Notes: generated by a model not told the origin, from the sequence alone. DNA of 64,000 nt from Planktothricoides raciborskii GIHE-MW2 (GCF_040564635.1 NZ_CP159837.1:5443001-5507000); one strand, 5' to 3'; numbered from the stretch's first letter, positions 17,709 to 28,310 are shown. Made by a program: numbers and translations.

Positions 17709-20513
17709 CTAAATCCTTTGAGGATATTTCAATTCAGAAAATATGAGAATAAATTCGGTGCCATTGCTTAAATCGATTGCTAAATTACCTCTGAGTTGCT
17801 GAGTCAAGTCGTGAATCAAAGTCAATCCTAAAGATTTTGTTTCTTTCAAATTGATATTTGGCGGCATTCCCACGCCATCGTCAGAAACTTTTAACATAAT
17901 TTGATCTTCAATTTTATCTCCAATTTTATCTCCCTGGCAACTGGTTTGATTCTCGTTCGATGCTGTTTTATTTGACTGATAATGCAGTTCGATGTAGATT
18001 TTTCCGTGCCTGGGTTCGGGAAAAGCGTGTTTAATTGAATTGGTAATTAATTCATTAAGCAGGAGTCCGCAAGGAATCGCCGTTTCTAAGTTCAGAAAAA
18101 CAGGTTCGAGATTAAAATCTAGAGTAATCCGCTCATAATCGGTGCTTTGGGCAAATAATATATTCGTCGCTAATCGTTCCACATAGTCACTAAAATCAAC
18201 CTGGGCTAAGGTTTCTGATTGGTAAAGCGTTTCGTGGATTAATGACATCGCTAATAGGCGATGTTTACTATCCTCTAACTTCTCCAGAATTTCCGGTTCT
18301 TGGATATATTCAGCTTGTAAATCTAGCAGAGAAGAAACGATTTGTAAATTATTTTTCACCCGATGATGAATTTCTTTCAGCAGCACTTCTTTTTCCTTTA
18401 AGGAAGCTTGGATTTTGGCTTCCGCTTGTTTACGTTCCGTTACATCTTCTAATTGAGCCACATAATGCATGGGAGAACCCTTGGCATCTCGGATTAAAGC
18501 CACGCGAATGATTCCCTGGATTTTATTACCATCTTGCCGCAGATAACAGTTTTCTAACTGAAAATTCCTCACCTCTCCGGCCAACAGTTTTTGATAATGA
18601 TTTTCTTGAATTTGTAAATCATCTTTGTCCGTAATATTTTCCCAAGACATTTGCCTTAATTTTTGAGCAGAATATCCTAATATTTGGCTAAATGCCGGGT
18701 TGAAATGGAGAAAATTTCCCTCTAAGTCGCAGGTGACAATGCCAATTGGGGCTTGTTCTAAGGTGAGTCTTAAGAGTTTTTCTCGTTGTCGCAGTTGTCC
18801 TTGAGTTTTTCTTAAGCTTTGCTCAATGGATTTGAGTTGGGTAATATCACGCGCTACTCCCAAAATTTGAGAAATTTTGCCTAAGTTGTCTCGCAGGGGG
18901 ACTAATAAGGTGTCGAGCCATAATTTTCCCCCCTGATAAACCAGTTCATCTTCTACGCGAACTGAAGCATTTAAGCTAAATACTTGTTTAATGCTGGATT
19001 CTAAATGCTTAAATTGATAAATAATAGAAATTTCTTCGATTTCTAGGTCGCTCGTACTCGGTTGTTCAATGCCTAAGAGTTCGGCGCCAAAAGAGTTGAT
19101 ATAAGCCAAAGTGCGATCGCTATTTAAAATAAAGATTAAATCTTGGGAAGATTCCGCTAAGGTGCGATATCTTTCTTCACTTTCCCGCAAGCGCAACTCA
19201 GCCTCTTGGCGATCGCTGATATTCCTGAGTGAGGCTAAGTACACAGATTGATCCTGCCATTCAATTTGTTCCGTTCGCATTTCTACGGTGATATAACTGC
19301 CATCTTTTTGGGGCAGATATATTTCACAGATTTCTTTGGCAGAGTTGGGAATCCCAAAGTGTAGATCCAGCAGTTCTTCATGGGGAAGATTAAACAAATT
19401 TTCTGCCGCAGAATTGGCAAATAACACAATGCCATCTCGATTCAGAATTAATACGCCATCGGCAATTTTATTAATCATCTGACGCCACTGGTATTCGGCG
19501 GCTTGGAGTTCCGCTTGGGCTTGTTTGCGATCGCTAATTTCTGCTTTTAATTGCTGATTAAGTTTTTTTAATTCCGCAGTCCGCAGCGCGACTCGGATTT
19601 CTAATTCCTCATTCAGTTGGCAACAACTGATTTCCGATTGTTTCGCCAAAGTGATGTCATGGCTGTTGAGCAAAATGCCTTGAATCGATGGTTCGTTGAG
19701 CAGATTTTTCATGGTGGATTGCAAAAATCGCCAACAACCATTTTGGTGACGACAGCGGTATTCTATAACAATACTTTGATTCTCGGTTTTTAAGAGTTCG
19801 TTCAAGCTGTTTTGGACTCGTGCTATATCCCGCTCGTCGATTAAATCCCAGAGGGTTTTGCCGATCAAGTCTTGAGGTTGATATCCCAAGATATCCTGAA
19901 CGGAAGGGGTGACATAGACAATTGTCCCATCAGGATTTTGGATGGAAATTAGAACCCCGCTGTTTTGAATGAGCGATCGCCATTGATTTTGATCGTTCCT
20001 CTGGTCTGTTGGTCTTAAATCCCCTGGAGGAGCGGGGGGCGATTTTTCTGGGAGCGAATCGATAGGCGGTGGTAAATCACTGCTTAATTGAGCCACCCCA
20101 TAAAACTGTCGATCCGCTCCGAAACTGATCCGCCACGATAACATCAGCCAGCTTCCGTCTATATGTCGCCAGCGATTTTGCAACCTACAGATGTCTCCGG
20201 TTTTCCCTTGGCGACGGAGAGATTGTAGCTGATCGCGCCATTCCCCAACCCCAGGGGCATCCATCCACTGGATCCAAGGTTGGGCTTCTAAAACTTCTCG
20301 TTTCCAACCCAGTAAAGTTTCCCAGTTATCACTGACTTTTGCACAACTGTCTAGATCGGCGAAGACACAGAAGTAGGTTGGGTTAATGGGAAAAAATGCT
20401 TGGATTTCTCTTTGAATTGGCGTAAATTGAGCTAACAAATTTTTCCACCCCCTCAGATTACCAACTTTTGTGCTTGCGTGCGATCGCCGGCTTGGGTCTT
20501 TATCTCCGATCAT
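17709..20513 (-). CDS. Multi-PAS sensor histidine kinase of the HisKA_2 type
   Basis: 934 residues, cytoplasmic, with no membrane segment. About five PAS/PAC modules are visible. Examples are near residues 185 (SLIQNSGVLISIQNPDGTI), 345 (KIADGVLILNRDG), 450 (YRTLAESSQDLIFIL) and 585 (RLTLEQAPIGIVTCDLEGN). A diverged one, DSCAKVSDNWETLLGW, is near residue 55. Coiled linkers lie between modules. The transmitter has the HisKA_2 signature (VLLKEIHHRVKNNLQIVSSLLDLQ) near residue 725, and an HATPase domain with LNELITNSIKHAFPE and SDDGVGMP. Such kinases often respond to light, redox or small ligands, but no cofactor-binding Cys or GAF domain points to a specific signal. The following REC-kinase gene is on the same strand 82 bp away. 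Confidence 0.92.
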   Translation of the reverse strand: MIGDKDPSRRSHASTKVGNLRGWKNLLAQFTPIQREIQAFFPINPTYFCVFADLDSCAKVSDNWETLLGWKREVLEAQPWIQWMDAPGVGEWRDQLQSLRRQGKTGDICRLQNRWRHIDGSWLMLSWRISFGADRQFYGVAQLSSDLPPPIDSLPEKSPPAPPGDLRPTDQRNDQNQWRSLIQNSGVLISIQNPDGTIVYVTPSVQDILGYQPQDLIGKTLWDLIDERDIARVQNSLNELLKTENQSIVIEYRCRHQNGCWRFLQSTMKNLLNEPSIQGILLNSHDITLAKQSEISCCQLNEELEIRVALRTAELKKLNQQLKAEISDRKQAQAELQAAEYQWRQMINKIADGVLILNRDGIVLFANSAAENLFNLPHEELLDLHFGIPNSAKEICEIYLPQKDGSYITVEMRTEQIEWQDQSVYLASLRNISDRQEAELRLRESEERYRTLAESSQDLIFILNSDRTLAYINSFGAELLGIEQPSTSDLEIEEISIIYQFKHLESSIKQVFSLNASVRVEDELVYQGGKLWLDTLLVPLRDNLGKISQILGVARDITQLKSIEQSLRKTQGQLRQREKLLRLTLEQAPIGIVTCDLEGNFLHFNPAFSQILGYSAQKLRQMSWENITDKDDLQIQENHYQKLLAGEVRNFQLENCYLRQDGNKIQGIIRVALIRDAKGSPMHYVAQLEDVTERKQAEAKIQASLKEKEVLLKEIHHRVKNNLQIVSSLLDLQAEYIQEPEILEKLEDSKHRLLAMSLIHETLYQSETLAQVDFSDYVERLATNILFAQSTDYERITLDFNLEPVFLNLETAIPCGLLLNELITNSIKHAFPEPRHGKIYIELHYQSNKTASNENQTSCQGDKIGDKIEDQIMLKVSDDGVGMPPNINLKETKSLGLTLIHDLTQQLRGNLAIDLSNGTEFILIFSELKYPQRI

Positions 20514-20840
20514 ACTCGCGATCGACTCCTGGATATTTACTCTGTTTGACTGAATAAATTACTTGAATTATATCATTTTGGGCTTAAATCCTTGGAATAT
20601 TCTTGATCCCTGACTCTATTAAACAATTTAATCTAACTGCATTCAAGTTAATCACTGATTCAAGTTCATAAAACTTAATCAATAAAATTTAATGAATTAT
20701 TCAATAAAAAAATATTCATGCAACAGATATCCTCAAACTTGATTCTGGAAGATTTCCACAAAAGCGAAAAAAATCCGGTTTCGAGGAAAAACCGGATTTT
20801 TGGTCAAAGGAAAACGGCGATCGCAGCGGCAGCCCGATCT
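20514..20840. other. Intergenic region, kinase upstream side and lptC downstream side
   Basis: AT-rich. It holds the intrinsic terminator at 20769-20801 and presumably the promoter for the multi-PAS kinase near 20530-20600. No coding potential is evident. Confidence 0.6.
20769..20801 (-). terminator. Intrinsic terminator of the NYN-lptC operon
   Basis: A 13-bp perfect stem (AAAAATCCGGTTT / AAACCGGATTTTT) with a 7-nt loop, followed on the minus strand by a T-run, 40 nt after the lptC stop. Its core resembles the AACCGG repeats elsewhere in the window but has a distinct stem. Confidence 0.8.
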
Positions 20841-22103
20841 TTATGGAACTACTTCTGTCACCACATTTCCCCCAGTCATCAGCACCGTTTGATTCCTTAG
20901 TTTGCCAAAAGCTTTCTGCCCGCTGAGGGTTAAAGGAGGGTTGGCTTGTTGATAAACCACATTTCCTTCGGCTTCCATTTCTTCTTTGGGAATATCCCAG
21001 ACCATCAGATTGGCTTGCAAATTAAACGGTTTTTGCGGATTGCCCGTTGCCCTGACATTGCCCGTCACCGTTAACAGTTCCGTGGGTAAATTCAGCACTC
21101 CTTGATTGCCGGTCAGGGTAAATTGTCGCTGCCGATGAAACGCTTGGAGGGGTTTTTCTGAAGTCACCGTTTGTGCCGTTAAACTCCACAAGATCAAATC
21201 ACTCTGAACATTGATCGGCGGTTGGGAGAGAGTCAGTTGCACGTTATTTTCTAGTTTCGCCACTAGGGTTTGCAAATTATATTCCCCGCGATCGCTCACA
21301 CTGCGATCGCTTGGGGCACAATTGGCCACAGAATTGCAAAGGTAACGGTCAAATTCTAGGGTGCGATCGCTCTTTACCAATTGTTGCTTCACTAGCCAAA
21401 CTAGGGCTTCACTCCGCATTTGTAATACCGGCTCTTTCGTGGTTGCCACCACATTCCCCTGCAACTCTAGCTGATTCATTTTGGTTAGAACTTTTCCTTC
21501 CTGAGCCGAAATTTCCATTTGGGGATGAGTGCCGATTAATTGGCGCACAATTAACAAGTTTTGTTTAGGAAACCATTCTAATTCCTGACCCCGCAGCGCC
21601 GCCCCATTTTCGGGGTCAGTTGCCACAATATTTTCTTGGAGGAGAATTTTTTCGCCATTTTGATGGACTTCCCCTTTTTTTGCGGAAAACTTGTAGAGTA
21701 ACTTACCATTTTGGAACAATTCTCCTTGGGGAAGTTCCACGTTGACAATTTTTTTTTCATTCCGGTACTTAGCCAAGGGCGATCGCACCGTCCATATCTT
21801 TTCCCCCTCCTCATTCACCTGATCCAAAGTGACATCTTTAAAAGTTAAACTTGGATCTAACTTTTCCTCAGCCCCATTCTTGGCCGTCGAGTTGGGGTCT
21901 GGAGAACCACAGCCCCCGACCGCCAACAAACCAATCAACAAGAAACCCTGAAAAATCAATAAATAACCCAATTGAGTCATCAACTGAGTCATCAAAAGCA
22001 GATAAGCACACACTTTCCAAACAAAACCAGTCGTGCGTCGAGCAACTTTTGACATTGATTTTTCAGAGTGAATTGGCAACAGATTATCGTTCCTCTCTTT
22101 CAT
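20841..22103 (-). CDS. lptC: LptC/LptA-like LPS export protein, lipoprotein
   Basis: Periplasmic component of the Lpt bridge that carries lipopolysaccharide from the ABC transporter toward the outer membrane. A hydrophobic signal (YLLIFQGFLLIGLLAV) ends in a lipobox-like GGC near residue 65, predicting a lipid-anchored protein. The mature part is all beta: LTFKDVTLDQVNEEGEKIWTVRSPLA is the LptC N-domain signature. OstA-type repeats follow (VNVELPQGELFQNGKLLYKFSAKKG; LTVTGNVRATG; MEAEGNVVY). At 420 residues it is longer than proteobacterial LptC (about 190), as usual in cyanobacteria, where the beta-jellyroll is extended. Start alternatives are ATG 22103, which overlaps the NYN stop by 20 bp, or ATG 22055 (MSKVARRT); neither has a clean Shine-Dalgarno. 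Confidence 0.82.
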   Translation of the reverse strand: MKERNDNLLPIHSEKSMSKVARRTTGFVWKVCAYLLLMTQLMTQLGYLLIFQGFLLIGLLAVGGCGSPDPNSTAKNGAEEKLDPSLTFKDVTLDQVNEEGEKIWTVRSPLAKYRNEKKIVNVELPQGELFQNGKLLYKFSAKKGEVHQNGEKILLQENIVATDPENGAALRGQELEWFPKQNLLIVRQLIGTHPQMEISAQEGKVLTKMNQLELQGNVVATTKEPVLQMRSEALVWLVKQQLVKSDRTLEFDRYLCNSVANCAPSDRSVSDRGEYNLQTLVAKLENNVQLTLSQPPINVQSDLILWSLTAQTVTSEKPLQAFHRQRQFTLTGNQGVLNLPTELLTVTGNVRATGNPQKPFNLQANLMVWDIPKEEMEAEGNVVYQQANPPLTLSGQKAFGKLRNQTVLMTGGNVVTEVVP

Positions 22104-22698
22104 CCATCATGCTCAAACTAGAGAGCGGACGGTAGGTATAAGTGTTATGACTGCGAGGAGTTTTTTGAATATCCTCTTTAACTGATTCTAGATCGATATA
22201 GCGATCGGCGACATTAATCAGACTATCACTGGTCATCGAGCGTAAACTCACCACTTCCACTCGCACCCCGCGATAGCTGACCGCATCCACCGCATAAGCT
22301 AAATCCCCATCTCCACTCACCAACACCGCCGTATCATAAGAACCCACCAAAGCCATCATATCTACGGCAATTTCCACATCCAGATTAGCCTTTTTTGACC
22401 CATCAGGAAGTTGGACCAAATCTTTGGCAATCACTCGATAGCCATTCCGCCGCATCCACAGCAAAAACCCTTGTTGTTTTTCATTGGTGCGGTCTACCCC
22501 AGTATAGAAAAATGAGCGGAGCAACCGCGAACCAGCGGTTAGACGACACAAAAGCTTAGTGTAATCTATTTCAATTCCTAGCTGTAAAGCTGCATAGAAC
22601 AAATTAGATCCATCAATAAAAATCGCCACCCTTCCGCGATTTTCTAAGACTCGTTCAGCGCTGAATATACTTTCCGTTTCAGGATGATGATTCAACAT
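22084..22698 (-). CDS. NYN-domain (LabA/DUF88-like) protein
   Basis: A 204-residue PIN-like ribonuclease fold of the LabA family. Acidic active-site residues: D in VAIFIDGSNLFYAA near residue 29, D in DVEIAVDMM near residue 108 and D in AVLVSGDGDLAYAVDAV near residue 132. LabA was identified in Synechococcus as a factor feeding back on KaiC-dependent circadian output, but most paralogues are uncharacterised. The start is an ATG at 22698 with AGAGGA about 9-10 nt upstream. The 3' end overlaps the lptC frame by 20 bp, so translational coupling is possible. Confidence 0.88.
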   Translation of the reverse strand: MLNHHPETESIFSAERVLENRGRVAIFIDGSNLFYAALQLGIEIDYTKLLCRLTAGSRLLRSFFYTGVDRTNEKQQGFLLWMRRNGYRVIAKDLVQLPDGSKKANLDVEIAVDMMALVGSYDTAVLVSGDGDLAYAVDAVSYRGVRVEVVSLRSMTSDSLINVADRYIDLESVKEDIQKTPRSHNTYTYRPLSSLSMMDEREER

Positions 22699-22835
22699 TG
22701 TTATTATTCCTCTTTTGTTATGATAAAAAAATGAATCAGGGGAGACGCTCGTTTGGATAAATCCTGAGAATTTATGCCAAATGAATCTAAACCCCTTCTA
22801 AATGGATTCGTTACTTTAGATTAGCCATTGCCGCC

Positions 22836-24440
22836 TTAAACCGATGTTTCGTTAATTCGCTCCAATTTTTGAAATACAGGTTGCGGTTTTTCCAATGTTT
22901 GGTTTGGCGGCAAAACTCCCCAAGATCCATGCCTGGAAAAGCCCACAGATTCATCAATTAATATGGCATTAAAATCGATTGAAAATCCTAACTGCTGATA
23001 AATTGCTGTACTAACCTGTGGAATGATTGGCGACAACAGATAAGCCGCTAATCGGACGGATTCTAACACAGTGTAGATTACTTCTTCAACTGCTTTTTGT
23101 TCGCCTTGTTTATATAGACTCCAAGGCGCTTGTTCATCTATATATTTATTTCCGGCTCGGATCAAATTTAGGATTTGTTCGCAGGCTTGACTAAAGGCTA
23201 AAGTTTTATAACTTTGAGCCACTCCTGGAGCTAAATTTGCACTGAGGGATTTTAAAGGATGATCCAGAGAAATTTCATCAGGGGCGATCGCCGGGACGAT
23301 GCCTTGACAGTATTTTTTCGCCATGCCTAGGGTGCGATTCAGCAAATTTCCCAAATCATTGGCCAGATCCGCATTGACCACATTAATAAATCGCTCTTCA
23401 TTAAAATCGCCATCTTTGCCAAATTCAATCTCTTTGAGAAAATAGTACCGCACCGCATCAGCGCCATATTTTTCGACCAACTGAAACGGATCCACCGTAT
23501 TGCCCAGAGTCTTGCCCATCTTCTGACCGTCTTTGGTTAAAAAACCATGTCCAAAGACATAACCAGAAACCGGCAAATCAGCGGACATTAACATCGCTGG
23601 CCAATAAACCGCATGAAATCGTAAAATATCTTTTCCAATCAGGTGAATATTAATTGGCCACCACTTTGAGATGGCATTTTCTAAAGTGGGGTCATCATCA
23701 GGATCTAACAAGGCCGTCACATACCCTAAGAGGGCATCAAACCAAACATAAAGAGTATGCCGGGGATCGGTGGGTACGGGAAAGCCCCAATCAAGATTCA
23801 CGCGAGAAATTGAGAAGTCCTGCAATCCTCGGCTGACAAAGTTTAGCACCTCGTTCCGACGGGTTTCCGGTTGGATAAAATCCGGTCGCTCTTGATAGAG
23901 GGTTTCCAGTTGACCTTGGTATTTGGACAGACGAAAGAAATAGTTTTGTTCATCTCGCCATTCCGCTTCTCGGTTGGGGTGTAGGGGGCAACGATGACCC
24001 GCTAACAGATCGCGTTCTTCTTTGAATTCCTCACAGGAGACGCAGTACCAACCTTGTTGCTGCCCCAGGTAAATGTCGCCTTTGTCCCAAACCCGACCAA
24101 AGAATTCTTGGACGATCTTTTCGTGACGTGGGGCAGTGGTGCGGCTAAATCTATCGTAGCGAATATTTAGTCGATCCCAAAGGTCGAGAAATTTTTGAAC
24201 GATTTGGTCGCAATGTTCTTGGGGCGATCGCCCATTACTCTCAGCGGTGCGCTGAATTTTCTGGCCATGTTCATCGCTGCCCGTAATCATTAACACTGAA
24301 TGGCCAAGCAAACGCTCAAATCTTGACCTCACATCAGCAGCCATAGTGGTATAGGCACTGCCAATATGAGGCACATCATTGACATAATACAGAGGGGTTG
24401 TGATCGCAAAGGTTTTTTTCTGTGTCTGGTGAGAGTTCAT
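22836..24440 (-). CDS. metG: Methionyl-tRNA synthetase
   Basis: Class I synthetase, 534 residues. The HIGH motif is HIGSAYTTMAADV near residue 20. A zinc-knuckle region (CVSCEEF...HRCPLHPN) lies around residues 130-155, and the KMSKS variant GQKMGKTLGNTVDP near residue 303. The anticodon-binding helical domain has ANDLGNLLNRTLGM and NKYIDEQAPWSLYK. The C-terminal EMAP-like dimerisation domain of some bacteria is absent, as in the short form. It provides Met-tRNA for both initiation and elongation. The start is an ATG at 24440 (MNSHQTQKKTF). It stands alone, with 1.1 kb of empty DNA upstream. Confidence 0.96.
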   Translation of the reverse strand: MNSHQTQKKTFAITTPLYYVNDVPHIGSAYTTMAADVRSRFERLLGHSVLMITGSDEHGQKIQRTAESNGRSPQEHCDQIVQKFLDLWDRLNIRYDRFSRTTAPRHEKIVQEFFGRVWDKGDIYLGQQQGWYCVSCEEFKEERDLLAGHRCPLHPNREAEWRDEQNYFFRLSKYQGQLETLYQERPDFIQPETRRNEVLNFVSRGLQDFSISRVNLDWGFPVPTDPRHTLYVWFDALLGYVTALLDPDDDPTLENAISKWWPINIHLIGKDILRFHAVYWPAMLMSADLPVSGYVFGHGFLTKDGQKMGKTLGNTVDPFQLVEKYGADAVRYYFLKEIEFGKDGDFNEERFINVVNADLANDLGNLLNRTLGMAKKYCQGIVPAIAPDEISLDHPLKSLSANLAPGVAQSYKTLAFSQACEQILNLIRAGNKYIDEQAPWSLYKQGEQKAVEEVIYTVLESVRLAAYLLSPIIPQVSTAIYQQLGFSIDFNAILIDESVGFSRHGSWGVLPPNQTLEKPQPVFQKLERINETSV

Positions 24441-25586
24441 GGATTAGATTAATAAGTATCTCCATCAGTGATGGATTAGTAAATTCCTTTGATTGGTGTC
24501 AGCTTGTACGGGTGAGGGTGAGAACTGCAAACCTCTCCCTAGCAAAAAGTCCTGAGTGACTTATTGCCCTGAGTTCTGCTTCCGCACGCTCCTAGGCAGT
24601 CAAGTTTGATGCGGTTGAATTCCCTTGTTTCACTTGATCGACAAGCTGGCTTGTTTTTTGAGGGTTAGAACCCAAATAGTCAGTTTCCTATATAGATGGT
24701 TGTTAAGTCAACGATTACTCCTGATAAATTAGTCCGCTTACACATTCGCAACGGGTAGGGATTCTTTTGACGAGCAGTTTTAGCCGAATGCTGGCGGATT
24801 TCGATCTTCTATTTTAAAGGGTATTTAACCATTTGTTACTCAGAGAATTTATCCAGTATGGTTGTGATTGATTTCAGTAGCATTTATTGATAAAGGTTTA
24901 CCGGATTGTAAATCTGGTTGTAAATCTGGTTGTAAATCAGGATTTTTTAACTTTTCTCCTCAGCTAACGATATTGCATCCGCAACGCGCGATCGCTTTTT
25001 CCCCTTAACGCCCTGAGCGATTGACCGCTCAAAAAGTAAATTGGAGAGGGAATTTCCTGATTAAACCAGGGTCAATGCCAGTTTTTTACCCCGAATCCAC
25101 CAATCCAGTTTGTCTGCTTTGCCCGGGCTTTTTCTGGCTGAAGCGGGTAGGAGTTTTTCCGCCGTCATCCGGTGACGATCCAAGAATCTGTCTCTTGAAC
25201 TCAAACACCTCAACTTAGATAAATTTCTCACCATTTGTAAAGATTTATTACAATTTAGATCAAGTGAATATCATATCAGATCCATTCCTTGATCTGAAAA
25301 ATTTATGGTATTTTTTAACCGCCAAAGACCAGATTGTCGCAGATTGTCACTCGTGAGGAATCACCTTTTATGGATGCACTGGTGCTGATGGTGGCAATGT
25401 CCGGCGACCCGGGCGGAATCCCTTGATTGATTTTGCCTGCCATTATCCTGCCATTATCCTGTGATTATTTTATGAGTCAGGTGTCATTGTAGTGGCGGAT
25501 GATTCAGGCATTGGGTTGTTTGGTGTTAAACTTACTGAGGATCCGTTAAAGTCTTCCTTTGCTTGGCGATTTATAGCACTCCAACC
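24441..25586. other. 1.1-kb non-coding region between metG and the hydrolase
   Basis: No convincing gene. A 65-codon frame at 25021-25218 starts with TTG, has no Shine-Dalgarno and shows no family features. Visible structure: three tandem copies of TTGTAAATCTGG-like units near 24905-24940, a CCTGCCATTAT tandem near 25436-25458, and a GTAGGGATTCTTTTG match to the motif associated with heptamer arrays at about 24757. An 18-codon frame (MDALVLMVAMSGDPGGIP) at about 25370 has GAGGA upstream but nothing else supports it. Confidence 0.6.
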
Positions 25587-26411
25587 ATGTTGAGATTTAA
25601 ACAAAAAATTCATTGGCGCTGCCCGAACCCCCCCCAACCAGACAAACCCTTACTCATATTTTTCCCCGGAATGGATGGCACCGGATCCCTTCTGCGCCAT
25701 CAGATCGAAACCTTTAACCTAGGGGCAACCTTTGATATTCGTTGTTTAAGCATTCCCCCCGACGATCTATCCACCTGGGAACAACTCACCCAGTCCGTCA
25801 TTGGCTTACTGGGCCGCGAAATTCGCCTCCACCAGCGTCCGGTCTACCTTTGTGGCGAATCCTTTGGCGGATGTTTAGCCTTACAAGTCGCCGTTGTCGC
25901 CCCAAATTTACTTGATCGCATCATCTTAGTCAATCCCGCTTCTTGTTTTAATCAACAAACTTGGCTCTTATGGGGTTCCTACTTACCGGGCTGGGTGCCC
26001 ACCCCCATCTATCACGTGGGCGTCATCGGTTTATTACCCTTTTTAGGATCCTTGGATCGCATGGCTCCCAGAGAAAGTCAAGACTTACTAGCCGCCATGC
26101 AGTCCGTCAGCCACCCATCAAGTATCTGGCGCTTAAATTTACTTCGAGAGTTTGAAATCCATCCCCATCAACTGGCGAAAATTCCCCATCCTGTCCTCGC
26201 GATCGCCAGTACCCATGACTTATTACTCCCTTCCGTCAACGAATCACACCGATTAACTCAATTCATTCCCAAAGCTCAAAAAGTTATCCTTAAAAATAGT
26301 GGTCATGCTTGCTTATTGGAAACTGAGATTAATTTAATCCAGATTTTGCACGCGCAAAACTTTCTACCCAGTCAAAAGCCCAAAATTCAACGGTCATTGT
26401 CTGTGGCTTAA
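25587..26411 (+). CDS. Alpha/beta hydrolase
   Basis: A 274-residue alpha/beta-hydrolase-fold enzyme from the ATG at 25587 (MLRFKQKIHW). An earlier in-frame TTG at 25563 adds eight residues of no family character. Oxyanion-hole region: LLIFFPGMDGTGSLL. Nucleophile elbow GESFGG at residues about 90-95 (Ser). Acid: D in ASTHDLLLPS. Catalytic His in KNSGHACLLE. The FPGMDGTG start resembles the hydrolase domain of plant and cyanobacterial phytyl-ester-synthase/esterase proteins, but the acyltransferase domain of those proteins is missing. Likely a soluble esterase or thioesterase acting on acyl lipids; substrate unknown. Confidence 0.85.
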   Translation: MLRFKQKIHWRCPNPPQPDKPLLIFFPGMDGTGSLLRHQIETFNLGATFDIRCLSIPPDDLSTWEQLTQSVIGLLGREIRLHQRPVYLCGESFGGCLALQVAVVAPNLLDRIILVNPASCFNQQTWLLWGSYLPGWVPTPIYHVGVIGLLPFLGSLDRMAPRESQDLLAAMQSVSHPSSIWRLNLLREFEIHPHQLAKIPHPVLAIASTHDLLLPSVNESHRLTQFIPKAQKVILKNSGHACLLETEINLIQILHAQNFLPSQKPKIQRSLSVA

Positions 26412-26583
26412 TCACTCCAACGGTCAGATTAGTGATGGTGCGGAAGGTTGTTCTTCGCCCGGTTATGAGAATTTTGCCAGAATTGTTTATTCTCCTAGCA
26501 ACTTATACCCAGCATCAAAAATTATGGCTACAATTACGAGGTTAATTTGGGCGCTTTTCCGCCGCGCCCTTCATACTGCATTT

Positions 26584-28154
26584 TTAACTGAAAACGTTAT
26601 AAATAGGCTCCACTTCGGCAACCTCTAGTAATTTAGCTAACTTATCTAGACTCACCAACATATCTGGATCCTGAGTGGGACTACCGGGCTGATTTTTCGG
26701 ATAATTTTCCCAGCCATCAGCCAAATGATTCTCTGCCAATAAATAGTAATAGTCAAGGCTTACTTGCTGACTGAGTAACCAGTAGCAACGATTAATATAG
26801 TGGGGCGAAAAAATTTCAATAATTTTGGTTACCGGCGCACAAAATACCAAATTCGGCAGCCCTGCCCCATGAGGGGCAATGACGACTTTGGCCGCCGATA
26901 ATACGGCCACTTGTTCCGCTAAAGGTAGAGTCTCTAAAGTGACCGATTGAAAGCCAAAATTCGCCCCTAAGTAACTGACTAATTCGGTTTCATTAATGAT
27001 GCGCCGATATTGGGCATATTTGCGGCTAATATAAATTCGCTGATGAGTTGAATTATTACTTAGATTTAAATATTTACTTAGAGATTTGGGCAAAAATTCT
27101 CGTCTCAGAAAATTTCCCACCCAGTTTGCCCCTTGGTAATGTACATAAGGAATTAATAATTTTTCCGCCTGAATATGAGGATATTGCTGACTTTCAATAA
27201 TTTTATCTTCGGGAATCCCCAAGTGATTTAAGGTGGCTTTTTCATAAGGAAGCTGGCAACAGGTAGGGATTCTACCACAAATTTATCAATTTTTGCCAAG
27301 TCAATGCCACTGAGACGCAGTAATTCAATGCGGGGCAATAAGTCAGTCATCCAATGAAAATATGTGCTGCCCCAGCGGACGGATAAAAAGGCAACGGTTC
27401 CGGGAATTTGTAGGGGAGGCGGTAATTTTTGGGAAGCGGCAATGATGGGCGAACTGCCACAAGAGTATGCGAAGATTAACTGATTGCTTGAGGTGAGAAA
27501 AGCTACGGTATAATAATCTGCCCAAGCCCTGCCATTTTGGGCGTTCGCGAAGCGGTGCCGGTGTACTATCGCCACCTCGGCGGGCAAATATGCAAAGCTG
27601 GTTATTTTAAAACATTTATCTACTTGATTTTCTACACTTTTTGGCGGATAAAGTTGTATTTTAATCGGTGGATAAATCTGACTAGCGGTAATTTCTGCTG
27701 GGCAATGATTTGCTTCAGAAAAAATTGTCCAAGGTCGAGGATTTGGATAAAATTCATGCACCAGATCCACTGACAATTTATAGCGATCGCACAATTGGGC
27801 ATCCTGCAATCTCCCCAGATGTCTCAGAATTTAGGCTAACTGGGCATAAGCGGCTAGATAATCCGGCTGAATTCCCAAGACTTCTAAATAAGCCGCGATC
27901 GCCTGTTCAAAATCCTTAGTTTGTTGAAAAAGTTGCCCTAAATACAAATAAGCTTCACTAAAATATGGAGCGATCGCCACCGCTTGCTGAATCCCCCCAA
28001 TTGCCGCCAAAAATCTCCCTTTATTCCCTAAAAGTTTTGCTTATTTTAGATAATTAACCGCGCCATTTTGCAGGGGTTTTACCGCTTCCTGACAAACACC
28101 GATATCATATGGTAAATAGGCTAAACTTTTCTGGGCTAAATTTTCATCAGACAT
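26584..28154 (-). pseudogene. TPR-DUF563 (GT61-like) glycosyltransferase gene, two stops and one frameshift
   Basis: A single ancestral gene can be traced. ATG at 28154 (MSDENLAQKSLAYLPYD) leads to an in-frame TAA at 28041-28043. TPR sequence follows (FSEAYLYLGQLFQQTKDFEQ), with another in-frame TAA at 27831-27833 between AYAQLA and ILRHLGRL. The DUF563 N-half has RWGSTYFHWMTDLLPRI, and a frameshift lies near 27245-27255 (shifting into LPYEKATLNHLGIPEDKII). The C-half has the family motif APHGAGLPNLVF and IEIFSPHY, ending at 26584. Each stop sits where Gln fits the TPR pattern, consistent with CAA to TAA changes. GT61-type enzymes are inverting O-glycosyltransferases. As read, no functional product is made, though the two DUF563 halves remain open. 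Confidence 0.85.
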
Positions 28155-28310
28155 ATCATCATATGTATGTGAATAATTCAGGTTAAATTGACTAAATTTA
28201 TGGTTATATTCATCATCTAATTCACCAGTTTACTGGGCAATTTTCAGCCAAATTTATGTAAAATATCATCCCCAAATTTATGATGTTGGGCAATGCCCTA
28301 GAGAATTCTT

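Noticed and set aside
25021-25218. 65-codon frame in the metG-hydrolase gap
   Set aside because: TTG start without a ribosome binding site and with unusual composition; no family features.
24441-25562. Possible riboswitch or structured RNA in the 1.1-kb gap
   Set aside because: I looked for known riboswitch cores (cobalamin, c-di-AMP, c-di-GMP) and found only scattered short GC-rich pieces with no consistent paired layout.
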